A stretch of DNA of 64,000 nt, taken from positions 22,570,501-22,634,500 of the forward strand of contig OY987268.1 in the NCBI GenBank assembly GCA_963920665.1, read 5' to 3'. Below are positions 46,804-60,280 of the stretch, piece by piece. The translations under genes were made by a program, and so were the position numbers. The notes beneath the pieces are model-generated. The model did no database searches, was not told the origin of the DNA, and saw only the letters and a program-made list of their open reading frames with translations. The DNA is from Straminergon stramineum (lineage: Eukaryota > Streptophyta > Bryopsida > Hypnales > Calliergonaceae). Numbering within the stretch: the stretch's first letter is position 1; the number at the start of each line of letters is the position of its first letter.

Positions 46804-46807
46804 TTAA

Positions 46808-47686
46808 CCCCTAAAGGACCATTGTCCCCTCTGGAGACAATTGGATTTTGGGCAAGTACCTATAGTTTCAATTTTTCTTAAGATTTTTTTTGACAGAATA
46901 GAATTTTTTCCAATTGGTTCCCCATGAATGAAAGTTTTCCCCAAATTAGCTCAAAATAGGGGAGATTGAGCAACAAAAAAATTCAATACTACTTCATTTT
47001 AAAAAAACAAACTCTTACACTATGTTTTTGTGTAAATAGAAAGCTTTGATTTTTTTCATTTGGATGAGTGATGTAAAAGTTATGGAAACTCTTGTTTTTC
47101 AAACAATCAAAACATCTTCTTGAAAAAAGAAATTGTAGCATTCATTTCCAAATGCAATTTTTTGCAATTTCTCAAAAAGAAAGGTTCCACATTGTTTAAT
47201 TTGATTGTGTTTAAAATTATTGCTATTGGGATTAGTGCATTTTAATTCCATCTTAGAGATATTAATAATTTAGATGTTCCCTCTATCTCATACCTACTTG
47301 TACTTAACAATTTCCTTAAGAATAAAAATCAACTTTTTTTGAATTTTTTGTTCTTCCCCTACACTCTCAATTCAATTTCCAAGCATAAAGATTTAAACCT
47401 CAAAACTTTTTAGTGCAAAACCTTTAAGTTAAGAAGGTTCAATGCCCAATAATCTAGTCCCTCAATGTGCAAAAAGAATTATTTTTTTCACTTTGAAAGC
47501 AAATATCTTGCAATTTCTGCTATCATAATTTCTAAAATGCATTCTACACATTTTCATACTAGTTAGGTGTAAAATGCTACAGTTAGATGTCCAAGAAATG
47601 CAATTTCCACATATTTTTACTCTTTGCAATACAAATGGCAATTTAAATTGTTATTTGACAAAAAAAAGGCCTTGATCCTTTAGCAA
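46808..47686. mobile_element. TTAA-flanked element, copy 5
   Basis: TTAA at 46804-46807 and 47687-47690. Left end CCCCTAAAGGACCA; the right end is diverged (TGATCCTTTAGCAA). 879 bp. Interior as copies 2 and 4. Confidence 0.7.
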
Positions 47687-47690
47687 TTAA

Positions 47691-48678
47691 ATTTTTTCAA
47701 CTTCATAAAGCCTTTGAAAATAATAACTATCATTTTCAAAGTCTTTATGAATGTAGAATGTGCCCGAGGAATAGCTTTTAAGCGTCACAATTTTTGTAAC
47801 TTTTGACTACATAGTTAGAAAGGTATTGCATGATACACAATTTTCAATGCTTGGTAAGCAAACCGGATAGGCCAAATTTTATATTAAGAGAACACTTTTT
47901 TCATACCTAAAAATTGAAAATTGGTTTTTTAAATTTATATATAGTTATATACATAGAAAGCCTTGAATCATTTGATTTTGATGAATGAAATGTCAGTTAT
48001 GAGGAGTATTAGTTTGCAAGTAGTTATGGAAATCTTTACTCTAAGATAAACTTTGAAGTCCTTTATTTGACTCAATTTTCAATACTTGTGAATAAAGATA
48101 AGAGAGAGTGGGTGTACATTGTTCATTACAACATTCCAACCATTGAAATTGGCATTTATCAATCCCATAACTAAATCCTTAATAATTTAGTATTTTACAT
48201 TTTTCTTAATTTTTTTCTACCTACAATTTTCTTCATAGATGTTGTACAATTCTAGATGATTTCAACTTTTTTATGCATGTAGAAAATTTGACTTGCAAAA
48301 TGAATCCATAAAAGCACCAACATTTTTAATATTTTTTTCATACAAATGTGACCTTGGAAAGTGCAACTACTTGATTTTTCAAAGGGGCGAGAAAAAGATT
48401 TCTGTCCATTCAAATGCTAATATCTTGCAATCTATATGGTAGATTTTTCTGAAATTTTTTCCACATTGTCTCTAATCATCATACTATAAGATCTTGTGGT
48501 TACATGTTACATGTGTTTGAAAATGTCCTTTTCCAAAAATTTGGTACTCGTACTGGAAATGACAATTTCGGAACATTTTAGATGAAAACATACCAATCAA
48601 AAACATCTTGGATTTGAAGGTTAAAGTTTTCAACTAGTTGTTCACAATAGAAATGAACATGGTTTCCTCTAGTCTGTA
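47691..48678. mobile_element. Probable truncated TTAA-type element, second subfamily
   Basis: Blocks at 47757-48100 match 16990-17300 and 48950-49150 in order (GGAATAGCTTTTAAGCG, CTTGAATCATTTGATT, ATGAGGAGTATTAGTTTGC). Termini not found. Confidence 0.45.
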
Positions 48679-48682
48679 TTAA

Positions 48683-49602
48683 ACCCCTAAAGGACCAACA
48701 TGCATTTTTTGGCTACATAGAAATTTTGGGTAGGTACAAATGACTAGAGAGTTCCATATTTTTGGACCAAAATTTTAAGAGAAGGTGGGGACAAGAAATA
48801 TCTTTCATATACACTAAATTACATGACATTTGGAAATATGAGTCAAAAGTTATGGCCTAATATGTTACTTTTTTTTTTCATAAATGGTCAATCTAGGTAG
48901 ATTATAAAAGACCACTTTTTTTTCAAACAAAAATTTGAAATTGATTTTCTAGAGTTATATATATGTGAAAAGCTTTGAATCATTCCATTTTGATGAACGA
49001 ATCAAAATTTATTAGGATTTTTTGTTTGAAAGTAGTTATGGATTTTCTACTCTAAAATAAACTATGAAGTCCTTTACCTTACTCAATTCAATATTTTTGA
49101 AAAAAAATAAAATCCTAGGATGTAGATTGTTTGTTACAACATCAAAACCATTGGGATTGGCATTTTTGAATTCTATAATTAAATTCTTAACAATCAAGTA
49201 TTTTGAATCATTCTCTACTACTGCCTATTTTTTCCTATGTGTTGTACAATTCCAATTGATTTGAAAATTTTTAGGAATGTGGCCAACTTGTCTACAAAAA
49301 AGAATCTAATGATGTCCCACGAATTTGGACATTTTTTCACAGAAAAGTGAGTTACCATGTGAAGTGCAGGTGCCCTATTTTTTACAAGGCTATAAAAATG
49401 GTTTCAGTGAATTTGAATGCTTATATTTGGCAATCCATGAGGTGCAAATTTCAGAAACTTTACCACATGTTCTAAATTCAGCATACCACAAGATCCTACA
49501 GTTACATGAGTCAATTTGTTTTTTTCAAAGATTTGATAATCGTACTAAAAATGGCAGTTTTCGAGCATTTTCAATGAAAATATAATCACGAAACGTTAGG
49601 GG
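48683..49602. mobile_element. TTAA-flanked element, copy 6, second subfamily
   Basis: TTAA at 48679-48682 and 49603-49606. The left end reads ACCCCTAAAGGACCA and the right end CGTTAGGGG. 920 bp. The interior differs from copies 2, 4 and 5 but matches 16880-17400 and 47757-48100. Confidence 0.6.
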
Positions 49603-49606
49603 TTAA

Positions 49607-50015
49607 GGAAAAGCTACAGGTACCTTGGGACCCCATATGCACATTAGAAGATCCATGTCGTTCATCAATATGGATCCCCTCCCCGTGTTGTCAATCTTTA
49701 TTTAATCGTAAGAAAAAATCAGACAGTCTTGATCAATGCTACCAATCTCAATGTGGTCGCTTGTAAGCTGCAATCCGCATCGTTGATCCATGGCATGGAC
49801 ACATCTGTGCCACTCGTTTCCCCAGGCAAACTAGTTTGTTTGTTTCCTCTACTGATGCAAGCTCCGAATTCGTCCCCGCCGCCTTGCACGTCTTGTAATT
49901 CAAGTCGTGTGTTGCTCCAAGATCTCTTCAGCATTGGAGTTGTCCATTAGGTTTGTTTTCTTTCTGGTTGGAAGGTATTTTTTCCCAAGTCTATGTAAGA
50001 GAACAAGTCTTTAGT
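49607..50015. other. Upstream region of the TPR/SET pseudogene
   Basis: Base composition becomes more balanced here. Overlapping open frames of about 70 codons occur on both strands at 49719-49950 but match no family. It may be the old promoter and leader. Confidence 0.4.
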
Positions 50016-51600
50016 ATGTCGTCAGAGAATCACAAAGATGGATTGCAACATAGGGATTTCCGTGCCAATCACACAAATGGTTGTACTTCAAATGCCCCTT
50101 CAACTCCTGCGCTTTGAAACTCTGGACCTTCCAAACCACCACAAACTGAAAGCCATCTTGCAAATTCCGGACCTTCTAAACCGCCCGAGACTCAAAGCCA
50201 TGGTAGGTTAACATTTTCTTAACCTTGCTCTTAAATGTTCTCAGCTTCTTCATTTTTCCCACTAGCCCCACTGCTCCCTACTCTTGTCATAGCCAGCAAT
50301 CAAGCTCATGCTACGACCAAGTCATACAAGGGACTCACAATGGAGATGGCCAAATGCCTCACGGAATCAACCTAGTTCAAGGTGTGGCCCTACTTCAATT
50401 TTTCTTTGGGGCATTGCTGTTTTACAATAGAAATAAATTCTTCCCTTTTCTTTTTTGCTTCCAAAAAAATAGAGTCCAATTGCAAAAGAAGAGTAGAAGG
50501 TGACCAAACCAGGGGGAGCAAAGTAGAGTTGTTTTAAGTGGTAGTAACTAGGCTACTCAGCAAGGTGGCTGCAATGGGGGGTTACTTTTTTGTTTACTAT
50601 TAGCAATCTATAAAACCAATTGAATCTTACCTGAGATGATGTGAATTTGACTAAGATTTTTTGTTGATGCGATTTTTATATTCTCTGTTAGCAATTCATT
50701 AGAAGAATTGAACCCTAACCATGATGATTTGAATTGGCTGATGATTTTTGTTAATGCAATTTTTACGTGTAGTGTTTGCAATTAATGACTCGAATTGAAC
50801 CCTAGTTGAGATGATTTGAATTTGATTTTGATGCTTGATAACGAGAAAGCTTGAAGTCACAAAGAGGAATTTTGTACACACATGGGTGTAGTTGACTAGG
50901 GGATTAGGGTTTAGAGTGGTGGCTACTGCATTGTTGATTTCTGTGAAATCACTCTCTCAATGCCTAATATTAATTCTTGTTGTAATGCGTGAGACGAGAT
51001 GACATAATTTTACGGCAACTGACCTATCTAAATGTGGTTGAAGTTGGAGGGTTGGGGGTTAGAAGCTTTGGAAGTAGGCCAAGACTTTTTTTTTCTGCAA
51101 TTGCTTGAGATGTGCCTGTGTGCAAAGCCTTGTGATGGACTTCGTGATTCATTTTGGTTGTCCTTTTGTTGTTTCAGATACTAGAGCACCTCGCTTACCC
51201 CAAAAGAACAGCTTGTGCAAAAGATTCGGAGACTGTAGTGTACTACTAGAGGGAAGGCAATGCAGCTTTGGGGAGTTCTTCTTTCCAACAGGCGCTCGAG
51301 TACTATACGAAGGTAGGTTGTTGATACCCCAAAAGATTTCTCAACCTTATATTGGCCTATAGCCAAGCTCATATTCATGCCTATGCCCATTTTCATCGTG
51401 CATGGTAACTATGCACAGGTAATTTGGTATGCTCCTCTTGGTGGCGATGCTAACATCACTAGAGTGAAACTTGTTGTTTTTCATTCCCTAGAATTGCAAA
51501 AAAGCATTGAGGGCAACAAGTTTCTCACTCGACTACGGATTCTAGTAGCGCGGATGTCATCAACACTTAAGCGAGTGAAAAGAGTCACAAACGACAAGAT
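50016..51600 (+). pseudogene. 5' exons of a TPR/SET-type gene, several in-frame stops
   Basis: Exons 50016-50202, 50293-50381 and 51178-51312 join in one frame across GT-AG introns. Exon 1 starts MSSENHKDG and has two copies of a NSGPSKPP repeat. Exon 2 shows KSYKGLTMEMAKCL. Exon 3 shows REGNAALGSSSFQQALEYYT, a TPR helix pair. Stops in that frame: TGA 50115-50117, TAG 50373-50375, TAG 51247-51249. Probable further exons: 51333-51420 (ending HGNYAQ before GTAATT) and 51488-51630 (KSHKRQDVGRDFASTKE, with stops). Splice signals and frame survive while stops accumulate, so this is a decaying host gene, not a processed copy. Assignment to the plant TPR-SET family rests on the TPR and on the C-terminal exon at 63778, and is tentative. 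Confidence 0.5.
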
Positions 51601-51639
51601 GTAGGGCGTGACTTCGCGAGCACAAAGGAAGGTACTGTC

Positions 51640-51830
51640 CATTGTGGGATGTTTTGAATTGGTGCTCGATAGTTGCAGGATCCACTGTGGCAGCTGACAT
51701 GGACAATGTCTCGTGCTCGTGAGAGTTTTACTAAGGAGATTACCCCTTCCCCGATGCCGTCTATTTGAAGTGCCAAGATGGGAGACAAAGGTTGTACGCC
51801 TTCCATTTGGACCTCGAGTAATGGTTGTGC
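51640..51830 (+). pseudogene. Coding-like exon remnant of unknown family
   Basis: After an acceptor near 51680 one frame reads VAADMDNVSCS, stop, EFY, stop, then GDYPFPDAVYLKCQDGRQ and RLYAFHLDLE, stop. Residue order looks like protein, but three nonsense codons interrupt it. It may be a further exon of the preceding pseudogene. I do not recognise the domain. Confidence 0.35.
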
Positions 51831-52042
51831 ACTTCTTCTATTCAAATGCATACTTCACTACTATCGTACTCACAACCCTAAAATCAATGTATTGACTGCC
51901 ACATGCACCAGTCATGAATTTAAACATAAACGCGGAAATGAAATTTGGTCCACGTCACTCTACATCTCTATAGTGGATGACATTCGGTCAACAATGAACA
52001 TTCTAAACAATGACATGTTTCTGGATGAAAAGAATGTGAATG

Positions 52043-52068
52043 GATATATATATATATATATATATATG
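52043..52068. repeat. TA dinucleotide microsatellite
   Basis: About twelve uninterrupted AT repeats. Confidence 0.9.
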
Positions 52069-52969
52069 GATGAATGGGTTTCTTTTCGATGGAATACAAT
52101 AGTAACAAATGAATTCCTATTTCTTTGATGGTGCATTTTTCAATGGCAAGAATTTCCATTTGTGAAATAAAGGTGTATGGCTGCATTATTTAGTACATCA
52201 ATGACTGTCTATAGTAATTCCGAGTGACATAACCTAACAAATGTACTACAATCCACCATCCACCAAAATGCATTATGGTGCAAGCTACATGCCACTACAC
52301 CAAAACTACAAAAACTAATCTTCCTTGCTTCATGAATGATGGAAAACAAAGACTACGGACTACATATCTTCAACTTACAGACCTACAAGACATCTAGAAA
52401 GCAAGATCATGTGGTCCATCATAAAAGAGCGAAAATTTTTTGAAGCCGGATGATGATGAATGAATCAGATAGTGGAAACTGCAACACAAAACCATGATTC
52501 CATTGATTTAGAACTTTTCCAAATGTATGCATTGCTACAAAGGCCATGTACGAATTCATGTACTAGTATCTGTACATATTGTTACAACATAACACTAGCG
52601 ATGTTGTAAACAAACACAACAACTTTTTCTTTAAAAAGATGCATCATGTCTGAAGAGTGCCAATCTTGTGTGCAGACACATACCTTAATCTGATGGAATT
52701 CTGGCATCCTTGGAAAAGCCACTACATTTGGTTTAGCGACCCACAATTTCCTTGCTCACTTTCTAATAAGAAGCAACCTCAACATCCATTGCTCGCTTTC
52801 GCTTCGTCCAAAAATTCAATTTTTTTGTATTTCCTGCTCCCTAGTACCAACACAGAATTGATTTTAAATGCCCAATTTCCAAATTACTACTAAGAAAGGT
52901 GTCCCAGAGGATTGAAAGACAGTCTCAGTCTTTGACAACTTCCTGCATGCCAAATACTAATTCAAGCAT

Positions 52970-52973
<4 letters not shown>

Positions 52974-53007
<34 letters not shown>
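52974..53007. repeat. TA dinucleotide microsatellite
   Basis: About sixteen uninterrupted AT repeats. Confidence 0.9.
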
Positions 53008-53010
<3 letters not shown>

Positions 53011-56000
53011 ATGCAACATATATTGTTAAAGATGTAGACAAAAAATTGAAAACAACTTACATATTGAAAACCAACCCCAATGGAAATCTGCGAAGGAGGT
53101 CATTTAGATGAAACCGGTACAGCAATGTAGGAATGCAATCACTTTGTGTGGATATGATTGTCTCTATACTCAAGTGCCAACACAAAATACAAAGCAAGAC
53201 CATGTTCTGAAAACTCACATTGATCTCCATTTTATCGTGTGCCACACCTTCCACATGTGATTTTGCCAAGCACACGCTTGTTTGGATTGTGATTATTCGA
53301 ATTTCAATGTAGACTTTGAATGCCGCCACTTACATGTACAATACAAGCAATGTAATAAATGCTGGTGCAAATTTCTCCTCCAATGTAAATCTCTCTGAAC
53401 CCATGATGCCATATTCGCTTTGGCCACCATCCAAATATCCCCTACATCATTTACGTATCCCGCATGTGAGCACCTTCTTCCAATTTGGGTATATTGTGAC
53501 TCCTAATTCCTGAAGGTGTTAGCACATTGAAGAAGAGGCATGCAACTCTACATCTGGCATATCGTATCCACATTTAAATGGCATGGGTATTAAAAAAGGA
53601 TAATAATTTTCACGATGGCTTGCACTAACAAGTAATAGTGTGTTGACAAACCCTTTTTTTTAAATGCCACTTCTTCTTGCATATGATTCCAAAAATACTT
53701 TCAAACAATCCAAGTTACTTCTCAATCTCTATTGCCGTTCCTCTTCATGGAAGCAAACTAAAGGAAAATAGGAAATGCATGCATCCAGGCGCATGCCTTT
53801 CTTCTTCTATGGTCAATCTCTAACACAAATAAACTCATAATGAGGTTCTTTCAAATCCATTCATTGACGAAATTGGAAATCTAGAAAATAATGTATACTA
53901 CCTCCAAACCAATTAACCACTAACCACAACAGTCAAGTATGAACTCCAATTTTTTCCATTCCACTCTTATTTATAAATAATAGTAGGCCTTCTGAACACA
54001 TCTGAATTACCAAACCTACCACCTCAAGTGACACTCGAAGAAGCTCTCAGAATATAGTATTGTTTTTTCAATCTCATGAATACATATACTTAACCTAATC
54101 ACTCGTGTTCTGAAATGACTAAACATTAGCATATATGTTTTAATATACAACGTTTTCTATAAAGAAAATTAACAACTTCTAGGTAGCTGACATATCTTGA
54201 ACGTAGAGACAAGTATGCCATGCGAAGGCATTATGCATGTTCCACAAGGCGTCACTTCATACCTTCATTGAAAAGTTAGACCACATGTACATTGTGTTCA
54301 ATCCTATAGGTGAGACTGCTAAGGTGGAACATTAAAACACTAGTCAATTTTTACATTTAAGCAAGTTTCATATACATTCTACAATTTATAACGTGTCAAT
54401 ACCTGCTATATTGTTTAATGCATATGTGTCTAACTGACTAGACGTGCTAGCTGCCTTATCTGTAGGCATTGCATTAATCATTCAAGATGATTAATGGATG
54501 GTAATTGAAAGTATGACGTGGAATGAGAAACAAAATCATACACTTGTTTCCAATGCAACGTAACATGTTCAGGAAAAAACTACAATCTAGTACTGTCTTC
54601 CAAAGTGGACTTCCTATTTCGAACACAAATAGAAAAAAACTTCTTTGAATTGTTAAGTACTTGGAGGAAGAATGACAATTACTAAGAGAAGAAGTTGACA
54701 ACATACCTGCACTTCGCCACCATCAAGCTTTGATCCACCATCATTGTCTTCATTTGTAACCTGCACCACTACGACTTGGCCCTTTCGTTTCGGGACTCAA
54801 ATTCAAACAAGTAAAAGTCAACAGCTTCTTCAACAACAGTCCTCCTAAAATCATCACTTACACCTCCTTGTTCAAAGAGTCGTCCAATTTTTGCGGACCT
54901 ACATCGACAATGTAATAGAATTAATAATATTCATCATGGTTTAGTATTCAGAACTCATACTTATGTACCTTATAAAACACCATGGAGGCCTACTTTGATT
55001 CCGCGATGCTATTTAAGATATGTAAATTCCTGAATTACTTGACCAATTCACACTTTGGAATTTCAAACTCTCATGTGAACATGGCTTCGCTTCAAGTCTA
55101 CGGTCATTGAAGGTTCACTGCAAATAGGGTTATTTACTAACTCTACAATAGTCATGTACTACCTTCCATTCTCAAGTTCCACACTACATTCATAAGCACT
55201 GATAAAAATTTCTTTAGAATTGTTTCTCTACTCAACGAAAACAAATATCTTCTACGCTCTTAAATCGGTTACAAAGGTTCTTTACAATGCTTTACACATA
55301 CAACGGATGATATAATGTATCTTCCAACTTTCACAGTTGTGAAGGGGACAAGAAAGATGCACAAAACTTGTGCCAATCAGTAATGACATTAGGAACTTCG
55401 ACTTAAGGCGCTGCTAAAATAATTTCAATGATCCACTCTGTTCCACGGTGCTCTACTTGTACATTCTATAGAGCTATACGCTAAGATGAGTTAGGTATGT
55501 ACAAATGGCAATAAAAGTGTTGCTATGTCATGAACTTCTAGCCCTGTCTTGAACCCCACAGTAAATCACCTGCAGACAACACTTAAGCTCCAAGAGGTGA
55601 AGCTCTCTATTTTCCATAATGCTGAGGTATTGAACCATTGCAAGACGTATGCAATTCACATATTTAGCTAGACAAAAGGCGCCTTCATCTACCTAGTTCA
55701 TTGTTAGTGGAGGAGCAATCGTGATAAGCCCTTCTTCAATAGTATGCAACAAAATATATTACACCTTTGCAATATGTCAAAAGATACTACCGCCGATGAA
55801 TTAAATTTAAGTCCACTGACTTCATCCCAACAATCTTAGCAAATCTCCAATTTGAATACACTGAACATAATTCCCAAGCAATAAACCACTAGACATTTCT
55901 CTCTCTTTTGGAATTGATTTAGCACTTTGTTCTCTTCTCAATGAAATTCATTTATCTTCCTATACTTGATACTATGAGCATGCAACCGAAACTTTGCACA

Positions 56001-59000
56001 AATCACATAAAGCAATGCATGAAAAGTATCTTTCAATGATGTCTTTGCTAACTACAAGGTCCATTGTGCAAAACTCCCTTTGTACCTATATCTGTCATAG
56101 TGGAAATGAACCTAAAGATGTTGACACAATTCATGTACCATGAAAATAATAATTTAAGATTGTGGACACTTCAAAAAATTAGTGAAAATACAAACTACAA
56201 ATCCATGAAGTCTCACCACATGGATCTTTCCATCCACTGTCTTCCTTCGAACTACCAATAGCGCGTGTAACTTATTCTGTAGCACATGCTTCCTTTTCGC
56301 AACGGAGACAAAAAATTGCATTAGCAAATGTTCGTTAATAACAATAAGTTAGGGCTTTTGCCACCACTTTCATTATGAACATTGGTTCGCCTGAAACTTC
56401 TCCTTCCACTTGCTAAACAAAACGTTCACTGAATCACTATTGTCCAACTTCTAAATTATTTTCCCTACACTCCCTAACGTGCCTTCATCGTAGTTGGAAA
56501 TTTGGCTAACCGTCACATAGCCTTTAGACCTCCACTTCCCGTGTACAGAAAACACAGACCTTCTTCTATACATCGTCATTTAGGATGTCATGGCAAAACT
56601 CCAATGGCATGGACTGTTGCATCGACAACATCAAGAGCTTGAACACACACTAATAGGTGCATGCAACAACACTATCACAAGCAATTGTAGACACTATATG
56701 CTGTCTATACTACTCATGAAAATAGATACAAAACCGCTTTCCTAGCAATTTCGGACTAAGTACATCATTTCCGTACACATAGAGGCAAATGCAATTACAT
56801 AATTTCAAGCAATTCGTAACTATATATGTATCTGTAATCACAAGTAATGCAAATCCAAAGTCAAAGTATTCCAAGCAATTCCTTTTAAAAAAAATACCAC
56901 CAATAGAATTACATGAGAGGCCCTACATGTGATAGTGGCCACACTCGCCGCTTGTATAATATGTGAGAACCCAATTTCACCAGTAACAATAAAAATCGTG
57001 GTCGTCCATGGAGGTCTTGAAAATTAATCCGACATCGTAGCATTGAATCCGGAAGTTCATAATTCTTAGATTCACAGCCTTATACTGGCAACTCAGCTTG
57101 TGGTTTCATTCTTCCTCTAATCTCTTGAAGAGAAGACGACATCTTCAGAATGTAGAGACTTCTTTCTCCTTCTAAAGTTATCACTTACTTCAACAGTATA
57201 TCATGTTTGTTATTGAACTGACATGGAAAGAATTCACTCAATTTTTAAAATTTTCACTAACCCTACAGTCTCATTGGAACAAGGTCAGCAACGGAATTTG
57301 AATGATTGGCCATGTCCAACTTCACACTCTTCAAATCAAACACAGATTTCAGTATGATACATGGATCACGGCTCATTGACCAAATATCAAGCGAAATACC
57401 TTCCAATCTAGTCCTATGTACCACACTTGTTTGCAATCCCCTAAGCACACTAAGCATATAAGCTTGCAATGTAGTCCATTACGTGGACATTAAAAGCAGG
57501 CAATTCCGTACCTACCATTCAATATGAATCTAAAACAATAATTTGCCTATGGGTCACACATTAACCTTAGTACTTTGTAATGTAGACACATCCTGCAAAA
57601 TTTTGTGCAACACAAAAACTACAGATTCCAGACAACCCTTCAAATCCGATGAATTATTGAAAATATTCATGAATGGATCGACGACTTTACACCAACCACA
57701 ACTACTTCCCAATATAACTAGCCCCCTGCCAGATGAGTATCTTCAAACTTTTAGAACTAAGTTCTGTATGAAAATGTGATACGTGCAGTGGAAATATACA
57801 AACCTTTACAATGACTAGCTCTTGGGAATAGTTGGTGTTGTCCCAACAATTCCATGAACTCATCTGCCATGTGCATGCGCTCACCATTGCTGCACGTGTC
57901 TTTCTATGTCACCATAGCCACGGCCAACATGCTCCGATGTATGCCAAACATTTCATATGCACATCAACAAATAGAGTCCATGATCTTCAGAATGGCCTAA
58001 CCATTGTTCAGAATCAAAATCCTCGAAATGTTTTAATTCTATCTTGTAAATTGTGAGACATAACGCTTCCACAGGAGATGACACCATTCTTGCATTCGCA
58101 TAAATCTATAATATCTAAGAAGGCCCAAACCTACCTCCACCAATGCAACCATTTCCTCCCAAACTCTCATGGGGACTTCTGGAATAAAATATAAACATAA
58201 ACCCTCTTCATATATTAATGAACTTGTACACACATGACATTCACACATACTAAATGCATGCACAAAAAAGAAATGTACATTTCAACTAATGAATGCATGC
58301 ATTATCTGGAAGAATACGTCATTTGAAACATAAAACACACAAGTGCATGCACATTAGTACATTACCAGCTCAGAATTCAAAATGTAACAAATGGATGTTA
58401 TACCTTGTTGAATGCTTACAACTATTCTTTCTTGCCCTTCTATGGTATTCGTAGAACTTCTGAAAATTATCCGCTTTGTACTTCATATTCAATCACCGCA
58501 AATGTTCTACCTTCTGCAATTGTTAATTGTTCAAAGTAAAGGACTAAATAGCCCACCCATGTCACAATTATGAACTAACACAACCAACACATTGGTAAAA
58601 TTTCTAAATAACATTTGTATTTTATTTACATTGAATTCTTATCATACAAATTCAACATTGCTTTCTATGTAATCATCAAGTGCATGGCACTTTCCCTGTT
58701 TGAGAGTATGCATGCTTGACCTCTTGTGATTTTAGAATTGAATGACCATTGTTATCATTTCCCTATCAAACCTTTGTAAGTACTACAAATGATAATTGTC
58801 AAATCTTTTATTAAACAACTCGTACCCTCCATCTCCTAACATAAGAATTCACTGCAAACACTAAAAAATCAGTGGACCTAAACAATAATGAAAAACAAAA
58901 GCATGAATTGAATACAATTACTTTTTTTTAGAATACATGAGTGCATACTTGTGAATATCGACTTTCTCCACTTAGGAGGGACAAAGACGATACGATACCA

Positions 59001-60280
59001 AATGCTTTGTCCGTGCTAGATCTAAAGTATGTTTGCAGGCAATACGTACAATAAAACTGCTCTTTCGTTCTCAAAATGTTTGTTCTGTTCAATTGCTATC
59101 CCTTCCTATGATTTACCCTATTCCAATTTCCTTTTTGTTCAACCCTTCCTTTAGTAGCAGCTGCAACCACTTCATTATTTTCTTCTATTATATGTGAATT
59201 GCAACATATCACAACTTCCTCTCTTAGACAAATCAAATCAATAGCTACAACCAATGCCACATTCCAGGTTTCCTTTACTAAAAGATGGTCGACATTCATC
59301 TTCTTTGCGGACTCCATTATACGTCAAAGAAGTCGGTGGCAAAACACCACCTTGCAAACTTTGATATGCTTATCATGGCGATTAAACAATTAGTGTCACA
59401 TTCCGATAGGTACCTTGAACATCACCTTTACTTTCATGTCTTTCCATTCACATTCTCTTCCTTGTCATAATCTCATTTCATCCGTATCCACCACTAGGCA
59501 CCGGCATTACCTTGATGTAATTTACTCTACTACATCCTTTTCATTCACTCTATGTAAATGCACCTATGACAATCGTGTGCATCCACTATTGTGGTTTCTT
59601 GTTTTTAGTTGCATTAAACATCACTTGAGGTTTCTATTCATTGAACCATGACATTTCCTCTCCCTTGTCCTACAAACAAAATAATGGAAACGTGCAATGT
59701 GTGAATGATGCTAAATCAGACTTCAGTATTTCATCATGGTATTTGGACATTGTCTTTCTATACCTTTTTTTAATGTATTTGTTGTCAGTAGTCATACAAT
59801 GTCGTACTACGCATTTCTTCTGCTATATACATGGTACCCGGAAATTAAAAACACATGGGGAAAAAGCTAATGAAATTCAAACCAAGATGGTAGGAGGGTA
59901 GGAGCATTCGCTTGCAATCTTCACAAACTTCTAAAATCGATGATGAGCATGCAATGAAGATATACACTGCACAGAGAAATACCTTTGTCACAAAATCTAT
60001 TTACGAGGCTAAATCAATTTTCCTATCATGTAGAGGTCCATGATGCAATTACTTAAATGACATTTTTTTTTCAAAGCACTAGACCTCTTGTTCTTAACTC
60101 AACATACTCCAATGGCATACTCACCTTCACTGGCTTTGGTACAAATGAAATTACATATACTAGTAACTGAAAATCAGTAGATGAAAAGAAGAGCAAAAAA
60201 TTTCACCTTCTATAAATTGAAAGTTCCAATTCTCTAATTAGCAAACAGGGTTAGCGCCTTCAAGTATGACAAACCTTTCA

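Larger units (their letters stand above)
51831..60280. other. AT-rich DNA between the two parts of the TPR/SET pseudogene
   Basis: No recognised gene in about 8.4 kb. Open frames on both strands are under 120 codons and match no family. A plus-strand frame at 51778-52128 and a minus-strand frame with a proper ATG at 59317-59096 are the most protein-like but unassigned. Two TA microsatellites are present. This block may be a large intron or inserted transposon DNA; no inverted or long terminal repeats were found to bound it. Confidence 0.45.

Noticed and set aside
51831..60280. A large CACTA (Tnp2) transposase gene filling the gap
   Set aside because: No Tnp2 motifs could be found in any frame, and no CACTA ends bound the region.
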